A stretch of DNA of 64,000 nt from Stutzerimonas stutzeri (GTDB taxonomy: Bacteria > Pseudomonadota > Gammaproteobacteria > Pseudomonadales > Pseudomonadaceae): the NCBI RefSeq assembly GCF_024448955.1, contig NZ_JAMOIH010000009.1, positions 62,001 through 126,000 of the forward strand, given 5' to 3'. The position numbers and the translations under genes are program-made. Shown piece after piece: positions 40,842-49,623 of the stretch (position 1 is its first letter; the number at the start of each line of letters is the position of its first letter). Below the pieces are notes generated by a model that made no database searches, was not told the DNA's origin, and worked only from the letters and a program-made list of their open reading frames with translations.

Positions 40842-42471
40842 CAGCGCCCGCGAAGCGCTGCAAAGCCAATTGCAGGCGCTGAACGAGAAATTCGCCGAAC
40901 GCCTGAGCGAAGAGCTGGCGGAGCTCGAGCACCTCGCCAAACAGCTGTCGCAAGCTGACGAGCCGGAGCAACACCGGCAGCGGATGCTCGACCTCCATGA
41001 ACGCTTGCATCGCCTTGCCGGCACCGCGGGCACCTTCGGTTTTACTGCGCTGGGCCAGCGGTCACGGTTGCTGGAGCAGAGCGCGGACAGCTGGCTGCAA
41101 ACCGCCAACCCCGATCCGCAGCTGCTTGTCGAGTTCGCCCAGGCAGTTCGCCAGCAGGCCACCGATGCACCGCTCAGCGACTCGGCCAGCACCCCGCTCG
41201 ACCAGCCCGAAGCGCACGAACCGCCGGCCGCTCATCGCATCTACCTGCTCGAAAGCGATTCCGCGGCGGGACAGGAGATGTGCCAGACCCTCGGCAACTT
41301 TGGCTACGAAGTGCTGCTGTTTCAGGAAATCGCCTTGTTGCGAACGGCCATGAGCGGACAGGCGCCGGATGCCCTCATCATCAGCCGGCACGATGGCGAA
41401 CTCGAGCAGGTGAGCGCACTGCAGCAGACCCTGGAAACGCCGCTGCCACTGCTGGTGATCGATCATCGCGAGGATTTCGCCAGCCAGTTGGCTGCCGTAC
41501 GGGCGGGCGCAAAGGGCTACTTCACGCGCCCAGTGGATGTCACGCGGCTGGAGAATCGCCTCGAAAATTGTCTCAATCTACAGCTGAACGAGCCCTATCG
41601 CGTGCTTATCATCGACGACGACGTCGATCTGGCCGCTCGTTACAGCCTCGTACTGCGTAACTCGCAAATGCTGGTACAGACCCTGACCGATCCCGGCGAG
41701 CTGTTCGAGGTCATGCGCACGTTCAACCCGGAAATCCTCTTGCTCGACGTCAACATGCCCGAGCTCTCCGGCCCGGAGCTGGCGCAGATCATCCGCCTGA
41801 ACGACGATTGGCTACGGGTGACCATCATCTATTTGTCGGCCGAAACCGACGTCAACCGGCAGATGGCGGCCTTGCTCAAGGCCGGCGACGATTTCATCAC
41901 CAAACCCATCAGCGACAACGCGCTGATCGCCGCCGTGTTCTCCCATGCCCAGCGCGCGCGATCACTGAGCACAGCGCTTTCACGCGACAGCCTGACCGGA
42001 CTGCTCAAGCACGCCGACATCAAGGAGCATGTGGCCCTGGAAGTGGAGCGCTCGCTGCGCAGCGGCAATCCCGCCAGCGTGGTGATGCTCGATCTCGATC
42101 ACTTCAAGCAGGTCAACGACCAGTACGGCCATGCCGCCGGTGACAACGTGATCCGCTCGCTGGCCAATCTGATGCACCAACGGTTGCGCCGGATCGACAG
42201 CCTGGGCCGCTACGGCGGTGAAGAGTTCGTAGCGGTACTGCCCAATTGCACCGCGGAGCAGGCATGGCAGATATTCGACGAGATCCGCCAGCGCTTCGCG
42301 GAGCTGCGCTTCCACGCGGGCGAGCAGACATTCAACGTCACACTCAGCGCCGGCATCAGCGCCACCGATGGGCACGCCAGCGCCAGCACCTTGCTGGAGC
42401 ACGCCGACCAGGCGCTCTACGCTGCCAAGCACAAGGGTCGCAACCGGATCGAAATCGCTCAGCCGAAGTGA
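40825..42471 (+). CDS. Hpt-REC-REC-GGDEF diguanylate cyclase
   Basis: A 548-residue protein joining phosphorelay and c-di-GMP synthesis. Hpt domain (about 1-105, with HRLAGTAGTFGF), a degenerate receiver (about 135-255) in which the phospho-acceptor is Ser187 (PDALIIS) and the lysine is Arg (FTRP), an intact receiver (about 260-380, Asp308 in LLLDVNMPELSG, TKP), then GGDEF (YGGEEF) with an inhibitory RxxD (RRID) five residues upstream. Start 40825 overlaps the previous gene by 17 bases; ATG 40834 (MSDSAREAL) is an equally good alternative. Confidence 0.92.
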   Translation: MPIMSDSAREALQSQLQALNEKFAERLSEELAELEHLAKQLSQADEPEQHRQRMLDLHERLHRLAGTAGTFGFTALGQRSRLLEQSADSWLQTANPDPQLLVEFAQAVRQQATDAPLSDSASTPLDQPEAHEPPAAHRIYLLESDSAAGQEMCQTLGNFGYEVLLFQEIALLRTAMSGQAPDALIISRHDGELEQVSALQQTLETPLPLLVIDHREDFASQLAAVRAGAKGYFTRPVDVTRLENRLENCLNLQLNEPYRVLIIDDDVDLAARYSLVLRNSQMLVQTLTDPGELFEVMRTFNPEILLLDVNMPELSGPELAQIIRLNDDWLRVTIIYLSAETDVNRQMAALLKAGDDFITKPISDNALIAAVFSHAQRARSLSTALSRDSLTGLLKHADIKEHVALEVERSLRSGNPASVVMLDLDHFKQVNDQYGHAAGDNVIRSLANLMHQRLRRIDSLGRYGGEEFVAVLPNCTAEQAWQIFDEIRQRFAELRFHAGEQTFNVTLSAGISATDGHASASTLLEHADQALYAAKHKGRNRIEIAQPK

Positions 42472-42607
42472 GCGCTTCGCTGACAGGCCAAGCGAACGGC
42501 TGCATCGCGGTCGACTCTAACTACACTGGGTTGGGTATGTTCACGCCCAATGCGGCGAACCAATCGCCTCGACACCAACAACCGTTACCGGCGAAAGGAG
42601 CCCCGCT

Positions 42608-45478
42608 TTGCCTGCAAAGCCCGCGACAAGTTGGCACTCATTCGCTTTCCTGGTCGCTTTCGTTCTGCTCGCCGCGCTCGGCTGGCAAGGCAAGCGCAGT
42701 CAGGAAGCACTGCTGGAAGCCAACCAGTCGGTCAACCACAGCCTGGAAGTCATCACGGCTACCCAGGCGATACTGTCGTCGCTGCAGGATATCGAGACCG
42801 GCGTACGTGGCTTCGTTCTAACCGGCGAGCCCGACTATCTGGAACCCTACGAGCGCGGCCTGATGCAACTGGAGCAGCATCGCCGCAGGTTACAAATACT
42901 CTCCCGCGATCACATATACCCCGCCCCGCAATGGTTCGACCGGCTCGACGAAAGAATGGCCGATCGACTGACGATCGCCGCCGATAATATCCAGACGCGT
43001 CGTGATACCGATCTGCAAACCGCCGCCGCCTACCTCGCGCAAGCCGGGGGCAAAGAGGTCATGGACCAGCTCCGCGTCTTGCTCGCTGCGGTGGAACAAC
43101 ACGAGCGGCGTCGCCTCACCGAGGGCAGCCGCGCCGTAGCCGAAACCATCGAGCGTAACCGACAATTCGCACTGATCGGCAGCCTCCTGGTGGCCATCCT
43201 GTTCCTCGCTGCCATGTGGTCGGTCCAGCGCAATCTACGGCTGCGTCAAGCGCTGGCAGTCAAGGCGCAAGCCGGCGAGGCGCGCCTGGGCGCGCTGTTG
43301 CAAGCGATTCCGGACAACCTCTATGCCATCGACGACGAGCGCCGGGTGTCTGCCCTGTCCCAGCCGAGCGAAGGTCGTGGTCCATCGCCCGGTGCAATCG
43401 AGCCGCTGCTGGCAGGGTTACTGCCGCAGGCGGACGACATTTGCAAGCTGCGCCAGACGACTTGGTGCGAACACGAACAACAACGGACATTCGAGGTACG
43501 GCTGGCACCCACCGGACTTGGCGATCACCTGGCCATCGCCCGCGATATCACCGAACTGCAGCGCAGCCGAGACACACTCGAGGATCAGAAGGCCTACATG
43601 CGGCGGGTTGCCGATACCAATGAGAACCTGATTTTCGTACGCGACGAGCAGGGCCGTTTCGTGCTCTGCAACCGCGCGTTTTCCGCTCTGCTCGATCAAT
43701 CGCCTGAAACCGTCGAGCAACGCCGGGCCGACGAGATTGCTGGCGCGCAGCTGTTGTTGCCGCTATTGCAGGGTGAAACCGAGCTGTTGAGCGGCGGCGG
43801 TGAGTTGCGCATCACCGAAGTGAGCGTCACCGATGTGCATGGCCAGGAGCGCTGGCTGCAGGTGGTCAAGCGGCCCATGACGATGACCAGCGGCGCCTGC
43901 CACATCGTGACCGTCGCGGTCGATATTTCGCTGCGCCGACGCGTGGAACAGATGAAGGGCGAGTTCATCTCCACGGTCAGCCATGAATTGCGCACACCGC
44001 TGACCGCCATTCGCGGCGCGCTGGGCATGCTGGTCGGCGGCGTGGCCGGCGAGATCGGCGAGGGCGCGCGGCCGTTGCTGGATATCGCGCACAAGAACAG
44101 CGAGCGCCTGGTACGCCTGATCAACGACATTCTCGATATCGAAAAGCTCGAAGCCGGGCACCTATCGTTCCACTACAGTCGCTGCGATATACGAGCGCTG
44201 GTAGAACAGGCCCTGCTGGATCTCAAGCCATACGGCGATGACTATGACGTTGTCCTGACGTTCGTGGTCCCGGACGACATCGGGCCGATCGAAGCGACCG
44301 TCGACCCGGACAGATTCGCTCAGGTGATGGCCAATCTGCTGTCCAATGCGATCAAGCACTCGCCTCGCGGCGGCGTGGTCAGCGTCGACTTGCATCGCGA
44401 CGGCAGCGACCTGGAGATCGGTATCCAGGATCAGGGCCAGGGCATTCCGGAAAGCTTTCGCTCACGCATATTCGAACGCTTCGCCCAAGCCGATTCGTCC
44501 GATACGCGCAAGCGCGGCGGCACCGGGCTGGGGCTGGCGATCACCCGTTCGCTGGTGCAGCAGATGCACGGGCACATCGGCTTCGACTCGCAAGAGGGCC
44601 AGGGCACGCGGTTCTGGCTGCGACTGCCGTTGTCGGCGGAACCGCCCGCGAGCCCACCTACCGTACTGCAACCGCTACCGGCGACCGATATGCAGCGGTC
44701 CGCGGCGCGTATCCTGATACTCGAACCCGATGCGCCAGCTGCCGAACAGCTGGCCAATGCGCTGCAACAACACGGCTACTCGACCCTGATCGCCGAAACC
44801 GCCGCCCAGGCCCGCGACCTGCTGGCCGAATACAGCATCCAGGCACTGACCTTGAGCCCTGCGCTGAACGATGAGAACAGCATTGCCTTCCTGCACAATT
44901 TGCGCAGCCAGAGCGCCTATCGCCATCTGCCGGTGCTCATCGTCAGCCTGCAACCCCAGCGACGCGACAACGATGACGGCGCGCTGCGCGGCGGCGCGGT
45001 GGGCGTGATCGACTGGCTGCATAAGCCGATCGACCCGTCACGGGTAATGGATGTGGTGCGCGCCTGCCTCGACACCAACGGCACTCGCCCGCGGGTTCTG
45101 CACGTCGAAGACGACGAGGATCTGCGCGTGTTGCTGGCACGACAGATCGCACCCCTGGACATCGACCTGCTGGGTGCAGCGACCCTGGCCGAAGCCCGCG
45201 AGCGGATTGCCGCGCAACGCTACGACCTGGCGATCATCGACTTGATGCTGCCCGACGGTAACGGCAGCGAACTCTTCGATCAGCTGGCCCAAACCGTCCC
45301 ACCCCCGCCGGTCATCATTTTTTCCGCGCTGGACTCGCCCGTGCATGACAGTCGCCTAGCGATGCGCCAGCTGATCAAATCGCGCCACGACGGCCACGAG
45401 TTGGCCAACCTTATCCAGCACATGCTTCAACACTGGCCATCTGGCCAAACTTCGGATTCTGACGAGGCCCACGCATGA
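42608..45478 (+). CDS. CHASE3 hybrid histidine kinase with two receivers
   Basis: Membrane hybrid kinase of 956 residues. Start is TTG with AAAGGAG seven bases upstream. Order: helix (about 10-28), CHASE3 sensor (30-175; DIETGVRGFVLTGEPDYLEPY), helix (about 192-208), PAS (about 330-440), HisKA (VSHELRTPLTAIRGALG, His459), HATPase (GGTGLGLAITRSL), a degenerate receiver where the acceptor is Ser750 (LTLSPAL), and an intact receiver with Asp878 (IIDLMLPDGNG). The stop overlaps the next receiver gene by four bases. It probably feeds that receiver. Confidence 0.92.
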   Translation: MPAKPATSWHSFAFLVAFVLLAALGWQGKRSQEALLEANQSVNHSLEVITATQAILSSLQDIETGVRGFVLTGEPDYLEPYERGLMQLEQHRRRLQILSRDHIYPAPQWFDRLDERMADRLTIAADNIQTRRDTDLQTAAAYLAQAGGKEVMDQLRVLLAAVEQHERRRLTEGSRAVAETIERNRQFALIGSLLVAILFLAAMWSVQRNLRLRQALAVKAQAGEARLGALLQAIPDNLYAIDDERRVSALSQPSEGRGPSPGAIEPLLAGLLPQADDICKLRQTTWCEHEQQRTFEVRLAPTGLGDHLAIARDITELQRSRDTLEDQKAYMRRVADTNENLIFVRDEQGRFVLCNRAFSALLDQSPETVEQRRADEIAGAQLLLPLLQGETELLSGGGELRITEVSVTDVHGQERWLQVVKRPMTMTSGACHIVTVAVDISLRRRVEQMKGEFISTVSHELRTPLTAIRGALGMLVGGVAGEIGEGARPLLDIAHKNSERLVRLINDILDIEKLEAGHLSFHYSRCDIRALVEQALLDLKPYGDDYDVVLTFVVPDDIGPIEATVDPDRFAQVMANLLSNAIKHSPRGGVVSVDLHRDGSDLEIGIQDQGQGIPESFRSRIFERFAQADSSDTRKRGGTGLGLAITRSLVQQMHGHIGFDSQEGQGTRFWLRLPLSAEPPASPPTVLQPLPATDMQRSAARILILEPDAPAAEQLANALQQHGYSTLIAETAAQARDLLAEYSIQALTLSPALNDENSIAFLHNLRSQSAYRHLPVLIVSLQPQRRDNDDGALRGGAVGVIDWLHKPIDPSRVMDVVRACLDTNGTRPRVLHVEDDEDLRVLLARQIAPLDIDLLGAATLAEARERIAAQRYDLAIIDLMLPDGNGSELFDQLAQTVPPPPVIIFSALDSPVHDSRLAMRQLIKSRHDGHELANLIQHMLQHWPSGQTSDSDEAHA

Positions 45479-45864
45479 GTGATTCCGGCACCCAGCGCAT
45501 TCTGATGGTGGAGGACGAGGAGGACATCGCCTTCCTCATCCGTTTCATGCTCGAGCGGCACGGGTTCACCGTCGAACATGCTGCAGATGGTCGCCAGGCC
45601 ATCGAGAAGATCACTGCCTCCGCGCCACCCGACCTGACCCTGATGGACATCATGCTGCCGTATCACGACGGCCTCGAACTGATCGAACGGCTGCGCGCTC
45701 AGCCTGGCTGGGAACGCGTGCCGGTGCTGATGCTGACCGCTAAGGCACGCGAAGTAGACATCGTCCGGGCGCTGGAACTCGGTGCCGATGACTATGTAAC
45801 CAAGCCCTTCCAGCCGGAGGAACTGCTGGCGCGCATCCGCCGCCTGCTGAGGAGACCGCGATGA
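45475..45864 (+). CDS. Single-domain response regulator
   Basis: A 129-residue receiver with MVEDEED, acceptor in LTLMDIMLPYHDG, Thr in LMLTAK and Lys in VTKPFQP. Overlaps of four bases on both sides (hybrid kinase before, outer-membrane protein after) place it in one operon with the export genes. It resembles OmpR-family receivers in sequence but has no DNA-binding domain, so it likely acts through protein contact, perhaps on the synthase complex. Confidence 0.92.
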   Translation: MSDSGTQRILMVEDEEDIAFLIRFMLERHGFTVEHAADGRQAIEKITASAPPDLTLMDIMLPYHDGLELIERLRAQPGWERVPVLMLTAKAREVDIVRALELGADDYVTKPFQPEELLARIRRLLRRPR

Positions 45865-46991
45865 ACCGATTGGCTCTGGCCTTCGCCGTCTCCCTGCTGC
45901 CATCGCTGGCGATCGCCGATCTCGCCACCGCCCAGCGCCAGGTCGAGGCGCAGCAGTTCGACGCCGCCGAGGCATCCCTGCAGGCTCATCTGGCAAGCGA
46001 GCCCGATGACAGCGAAGCGCAATTTCTGCTGGCGCGCGTGCACGCCTGGCGGGGCGCGCCCGAGCAGGCACTGCCGCTGTATGAGGGGCTGCTGCAGCGG
46101 GAACCAGACAACGCCGATTACCTGCTCGGTCAGGGCCAGGCGCTGCTTTGGGCCGGACGACCGCAGGCGGCATTGATCTCGCTGGAGCGGGCGGCGGAGA
46201 CAGCGCCAGATTACGTCGAAGTCCAACAGGTGATGCAGCAGGCACGCGCCGCGCTGACCTCACCGGTTACCGCCACTGCGCCAGCTGCTACTGCGCCGAC
46301 CCAGCGACGCCACGAACTCGAATTGTCGGCCCGCCAGGACTGGCTAGACAGCGGCTTCGACAACTGGCGCAGCCAGCGTCTGGACTACGCATCGACGCAG
46401 CCGGAAGGTTTGGGCTGGTACGGCGCGCTGCTGCGCGAACAACGTTTCGGCGAATGGGACCAGGGCGCAGAAGCCGGCGCGGTGATCCCCCTGGACGAAA
46501 ACTGGACGCTGCAACCGGAGATCGGCTATCAGCCATCGCCTTACTTCCTGCCTGACTGGCACGCCGATGTCCGCCTGCAACGGCGCCTACCAGACGGCTT
46601 TCTCGGTGCCGCCAGCGTTCGGCGTACCGAGTACGAAACGACCCGAGTCGATCGTCTGGCTCTTAGCGCCGAGCGTTACTGGAATTCCTGGCGCGCCGGT
46701 TACACCCTGAACGTCACCGACGTGGCCAACGCAGGAACGCCGATCGGTCACGATCTGGCACTGGATTTCTACTACGCTGGGCTCAGCTATGCCGGCCTTC
46801 GCCTGACGGTCGGCGAGGAAGAAGCTGTCGAGGAACAGCAGCTGATTACCAGCGATGTGCGTGCCATCAGCCTGCAGGGCCGCCATTGGCTGGACCGCCA
46901 CTGGGCGCTGACCTGGGAGCTCGGCCACCACCGCCAAGGTGACTACTACACGCGCCGTTGGCTGCAATTCGGCCTGCGTCATGCTTTCTGA
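45861..46991 (+). CDS. TPR/beta-barrel outer-membrane protein, YaiO-like
   Basis: A 376-residue exported protein. Signal peptide (1-19, ends SLAIA), then TPR-type helices (about 22-125; FDAAEASLQAHLASEPDD..., LPLYEGLLQREPDNADYLLGQGQALLWAGR), an Ala/Thr/Pro linker (about 134-148), and a C-terminal domain of alternating aromatic strands ending in LRHAF, a typical barrel-closing Phe. The layout matches YaiO and, in miniature, PgaA-type exporters. It is translationally coupled to the receiver before it and sits before a glycosyltransferase, suggesting a polysaccharide secretion pore. Confidence 0.85.
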   Translation: MNRLALAFAVSLLPSLAIADLATAQRQVEAQQFDAAEASLQAHLASEPDDSEAQFLLARVHAWRGAPEQALPLYEGLLQREPDNADYLLGQGQALLWAGRPQAALISLERAAETAPDYVEVQQVMQQARAALTSPVTATAPAATAPTQRRHELELSARQDWLDSGFDNWRSQRLDYASTQPEGLGWYGALLREQRFGEWDQGAEAGAVIPLDENWTLQPEIGYQPSPYFLPDWHADVRLQRRLPDGFLGAASVRRTEYETTRVDRLALSAERYWNSWRAGYTLNVTDVANAGTPIGHDLALDFYYAGLSYAGLRLTVGEEEAVEEQQLITSDVRAISLQGRHWLDRHWALTWELGHHRQGDYYTRRWLQFGLRHAF

Positions 46992-47067
46992 GTTGGCGGC
47001 GAACTGCCCGACCTGGCTCTGCGAATCGCCGCGCCAGGCGTGGCGGGCGGTCTGGCCGGAAGATGCC

Positions 47068-48105
47068 ATGCTGCAATTGGCGCTTTACTGTGCGCTAGGC
47101 TTGGCCGGGCTCACCTTGCTAGTGATGGTGCAGGTGCTGCTGCTGGGCGAGGTGGCCCGCCGGCGCTCAGCGCGACGGCACCAGTTCAACGACCAATGGC
47201 GCCCTTTCTTCGCCCTTTGCAGCCTCGGCGATACGCTGCCCGAGCCTTTGCCTGTGCTGCCACGCGGTCGCCAGCTGTGGTTTTTGCTGCAATGGAATCG
47301 CACCCAGCTGCAACTGCGCGGCGCGGCGCGGGAACGGATGAATCGTGCGCTGGTCGCGCTGGAGATGGACCGTAGGGCGCTGGCGCTGCTACGCGGGCGG
47401 GTGCGAAGCAAGCTGATCGGGCTGACCTGCCTGCGCCACCTGGCCGATCCGGGCCATTGGGAGGCGGTGCAGCCATTGCTCATGAGCCGCAACATGATCG
47501 TCTCGCTGACCGCGGCGCAGGCGCTGATCGCCATAGACGCCGTTCGGGCGATGCATCTGATCCTGCCCGCTGCCGCGACACGCCCGGACTGGGCACTGCC
47601 GCGTCTTGCCAGTCTCTGCCAGCAGGCCGGCGAACAGGCGGTCACCGCGCCATTGTTGATAACTCTGTCCAACTCTGACGGGCCGCGACGCGAGCGGCTA
47701 ATCCCGCTGCTGGTTCATGGCGATCCACGCCATGCCGCACCCTGGGCACGTGCACGACTCGAAGAGGGCGCCGCGCCGGAGCAGCTGCAGATCGCATTGC
47801 GCTGCCTTTGCGAACTGGGCGATCCGCGTGACCGCTCCCTTCTGCTACACGCTCTCAGGCACAGCCACGCCGATGTTCGGCTGGGAGCACTGCAAGCGCT
47901 GCACAAGCAGGCGCGCGATGACGACAGCGAGCTGTTCCTGCCCCTGCTTGGCGATCGCAGCTGGTGGGTCCGTCAAACCGCTGCGGACTGTCTGGCAACG
48001 CTGCCACGCAACACGCCCGAACGGCTCCAGGCGCTGCTCGCGCAGGTGGGAGATCGCTACGGACAGGACGCACTGCGCCGTGCTATCGCCGAGGTGCGCC
48101 GATGA
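47068..48105 (+). CDS. Membrane-anchored HEAT-repeat protein
   Basis: A 345-residue protein: one N-terminal membrane helix (about 2-24, LALYCALGLAGLTLLVMVQVLLLG), then cytoplasmic alpha-helical repeats. HEAT-like units are clear around LIGLTCLRHLADPGHWEAVQPLL, ADVRLGALQALHKQARDDDSELFLPLLGD and WVRQTAADCLATL. Start 47068 has GGAAG five bases upstream; ATG 46981 would overlap the previous stop. The stop overlaps the glycosyltransferase start (ATGA). It is probably a scaffold for the synthase or a docking site for a receiver; that is inference. Confidence 0.82.
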   Translation: MLQLALYCALGLAGLTLLVMVQVLLLGEVARRRSARRHQFNDQWRPFFALCSLGDTLPEPLPVLPRGRQLWFLLQWNRTQLQLRGAARERMNRALVALEMDRRALALLRGRVRSKLIGLTCLRHLADPGHWEAVQPLLMSRNMIVSLTAAQALIAIDAVRAMHLILPAAATRPDWALPRLASLCQQAGEQAVTAPLLITLSNSDGPRRERLIPLLVHGDPRHAAPWARARLEEGAAPEQLQIALRCLCELGDPRDRSLLLHALRHSHADVRLGALQALHKQARDDDSELFLPLLGDRSWWVRQTAADCLATLPRNTPERLQALLAQVGDRYGQDALRRAIAEVRR

Positions 48106-49502
48106 GCATCGACTGGCTGTGGTGGTTGCAGTTGGGCTTCATCCTCTACTTCCTGCTGCTCAACGGCATGTATCTGCTGCTCAACCTGCTGTCGATGGTC
48201 AGCCTGATGAGCTACATCCGTCAGCGCGCCGAAACCGGCGAGGCCGCGCCTTATCTCGGCGTTGAGCCTCCGGTTTCGGTGCTGATGCCCGCCTTCAACG
48301 AGGAAGCGACCATTCGCACTTCGGTTCGCTCGATGTTGCAGCTGCAGTACCCTGAGTTCGAAGTCGTGGTCATCAACGACGGTTCGAAGGACAACACGCT
48401 AGCCGTGCTTATCGAGGAATTCGAACTGGTCCCGCATCCCGAGCCGCTGCGCCAGGCCGTGGCCCATCAGCCGGTGCAGGCTATCTATCGCTCGCGGCGC
48501 TACGCCAATCTACGGGTAATCGACAAAGCCAACGGCGGCAAAGCCGACGCGCTGAATGCCGGCATCAATGCCGCGCGGCATGGCTTGTTCTGCGGCGTCG
48601 ATGCCGATTCCATTCTCCAGCGCGACAGCCTGCTGCGCGTGGTCCAGCCCTTTCTCGAAGATGAGCGCACTGTCGCCGCCGGGGGCACCGTGCGCATCGC
48701 CAACGGCTCCGAAGTCCGCGGCGGCTTCCTGATCCGTGCCGGGTTGCCGAGCAACTGGCTGGCGCGCTTTCAGATCGTCGAGTATTTGCGCGCCTTTCTC
48801 TTCGGTCGCCTCGGCTGGTCACCCATGAACGCGGTGCTGATCATCTCCGGCGCCTTCGGCCTGTTTGACCGCGAACGGGTCATGGCTGTCGGCGGCTATC
48901 GCACCGACACCGTCGGCGAAGACATGGAATTGGTGGTGCGGCTGCATCGTTACCATCGCGAGCGACGCATTCCCTACCGCATCCGTTATTTGCCCGACCC
49001 GATCTGCTGGACTGAATGCCCGGAAGACATCGGCACCCTTGGCCGTCAGCGCAGCCGCTGGCAACGCGGGTTGGCAGAGAGTCTTGGCCGTCACGCGCGC
49101 CTCGCTTTCAGCTGGCGCGGGGGTACACCGGGATGGCTGGCCTGGCCGTTCATGGCACTGTTCGAATGGCTGGGACCGCTGATCGAGCTGGTCGGTTACG
49201 GCTTCATGATCGGCGGGTTCGTGTTTGGGGTCGTGTCTTATGCGGCACTGACAGCCTTCCTGCTGGTAGCGATCGGTATGGGCATTTTGTTGTCGGTGAA
49301 CGGCCTGTTGCTGGAAACCATGTCGTTCCGCGTTTATGAGCGTCGACGCGACATGCTGCGGCTGTTCCTAATGGCCGTGCTGGAGAACTTCGGTTACCGC
49401 CAGCTCAACACCTTCTGGCGTTGCCGCGGGCTCTGGCAATGGTTCTCACGACGCAAGCATCAGTGGGGCGCGATGCGCCGCAGCGGTAGTTGGGGGCAGT
49501 AG
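48102..49502 (+). CDS. Processive family-2 glycosyltransferase
   Basis: A 466-residue inner-membrane polysaccharide synthase. N-terminal helices (about 8-38), GT2 domain with VVINDGSKDNT, GVDADS, the acceptor-base motif GEDMELV and processivity motif QRSRWQRG (about residue 320), then at least three C-terminal helices. This architecture is that of PgaC, NodC and hyaluronan synthases. There is no PilZ domain. The ATG at 48102 overlaps the HEAT gene. The sugar polymerised cannot be read from the sequence. It is the last gene of the operon. Confidence 0.9.
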   Translation: MSIDWLWWLQLGFILYFLLLNGMYLLLNLLSMVSLMSYIRQRAETGEAAPYLGVEPPVSVLMPAFNEEATIRTSVRSMLQLQYPEFEVVVINDGSKDNTLAVLIEEFELVPHPEPLRQAVAHQPVQAIYRSRRYANLRVIDKANGGKADALNAGINAARHGLFCGVDADSILQRDSLLRVVQPFLEDERTVAAGGTVRIANGSEVRGGFLIRAGLPSNWLARFQIVEYLRAFLFGRLGWSPMNAVLIISGAFGLFDRERVMAVGGYRTDTVGEDMELVVRLHRYHRERRIPYRIRYLPDPICWTECPEDIGTLGRQRSRWQRGLAESLGRHARLAFSWRGGTPGWLAWPFMALFEWLGPLIELVGYGFMIGGFVFGVVSYAALTAFLLVAIGMGILLSVNGLLLETMSFRVYERRRDMLRLFLMAVLENFGYRQLNTFWRCRGLWQWFSRRKHQWGAMRRSGSWGQ

Positions 49503-49526
49503 AAAAACCAAAAAGGCGATGCGATC

Positions 49527-49615
49527 GTAGGGTGGATCACGCTTCACCGATCCACCAGGGCGGTGAATCAAGGCGGCGCGCAGAAAGTGGATGTGAAAAG
49601 CGACATCCACCCTAC
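49527..49615. repeat. GTAGGGTGG-family inverted repeat
   Basis: Outer arms GTAGGGTGGAT (49527-49537) and ATCCACCCTAC (49605-49615) enclose diverged internal sequence (GCTTCACCGATCCACC; GGCGGTGAATC). It lies between the convergent glycosyltransferase and aldehyde dehydrogenase genes and may also act as a transcription barrier. It is related to 28008-28075 by the outer arms. Confidence 0.75.
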
Positions 49616-49623
49616 CTGTATCG

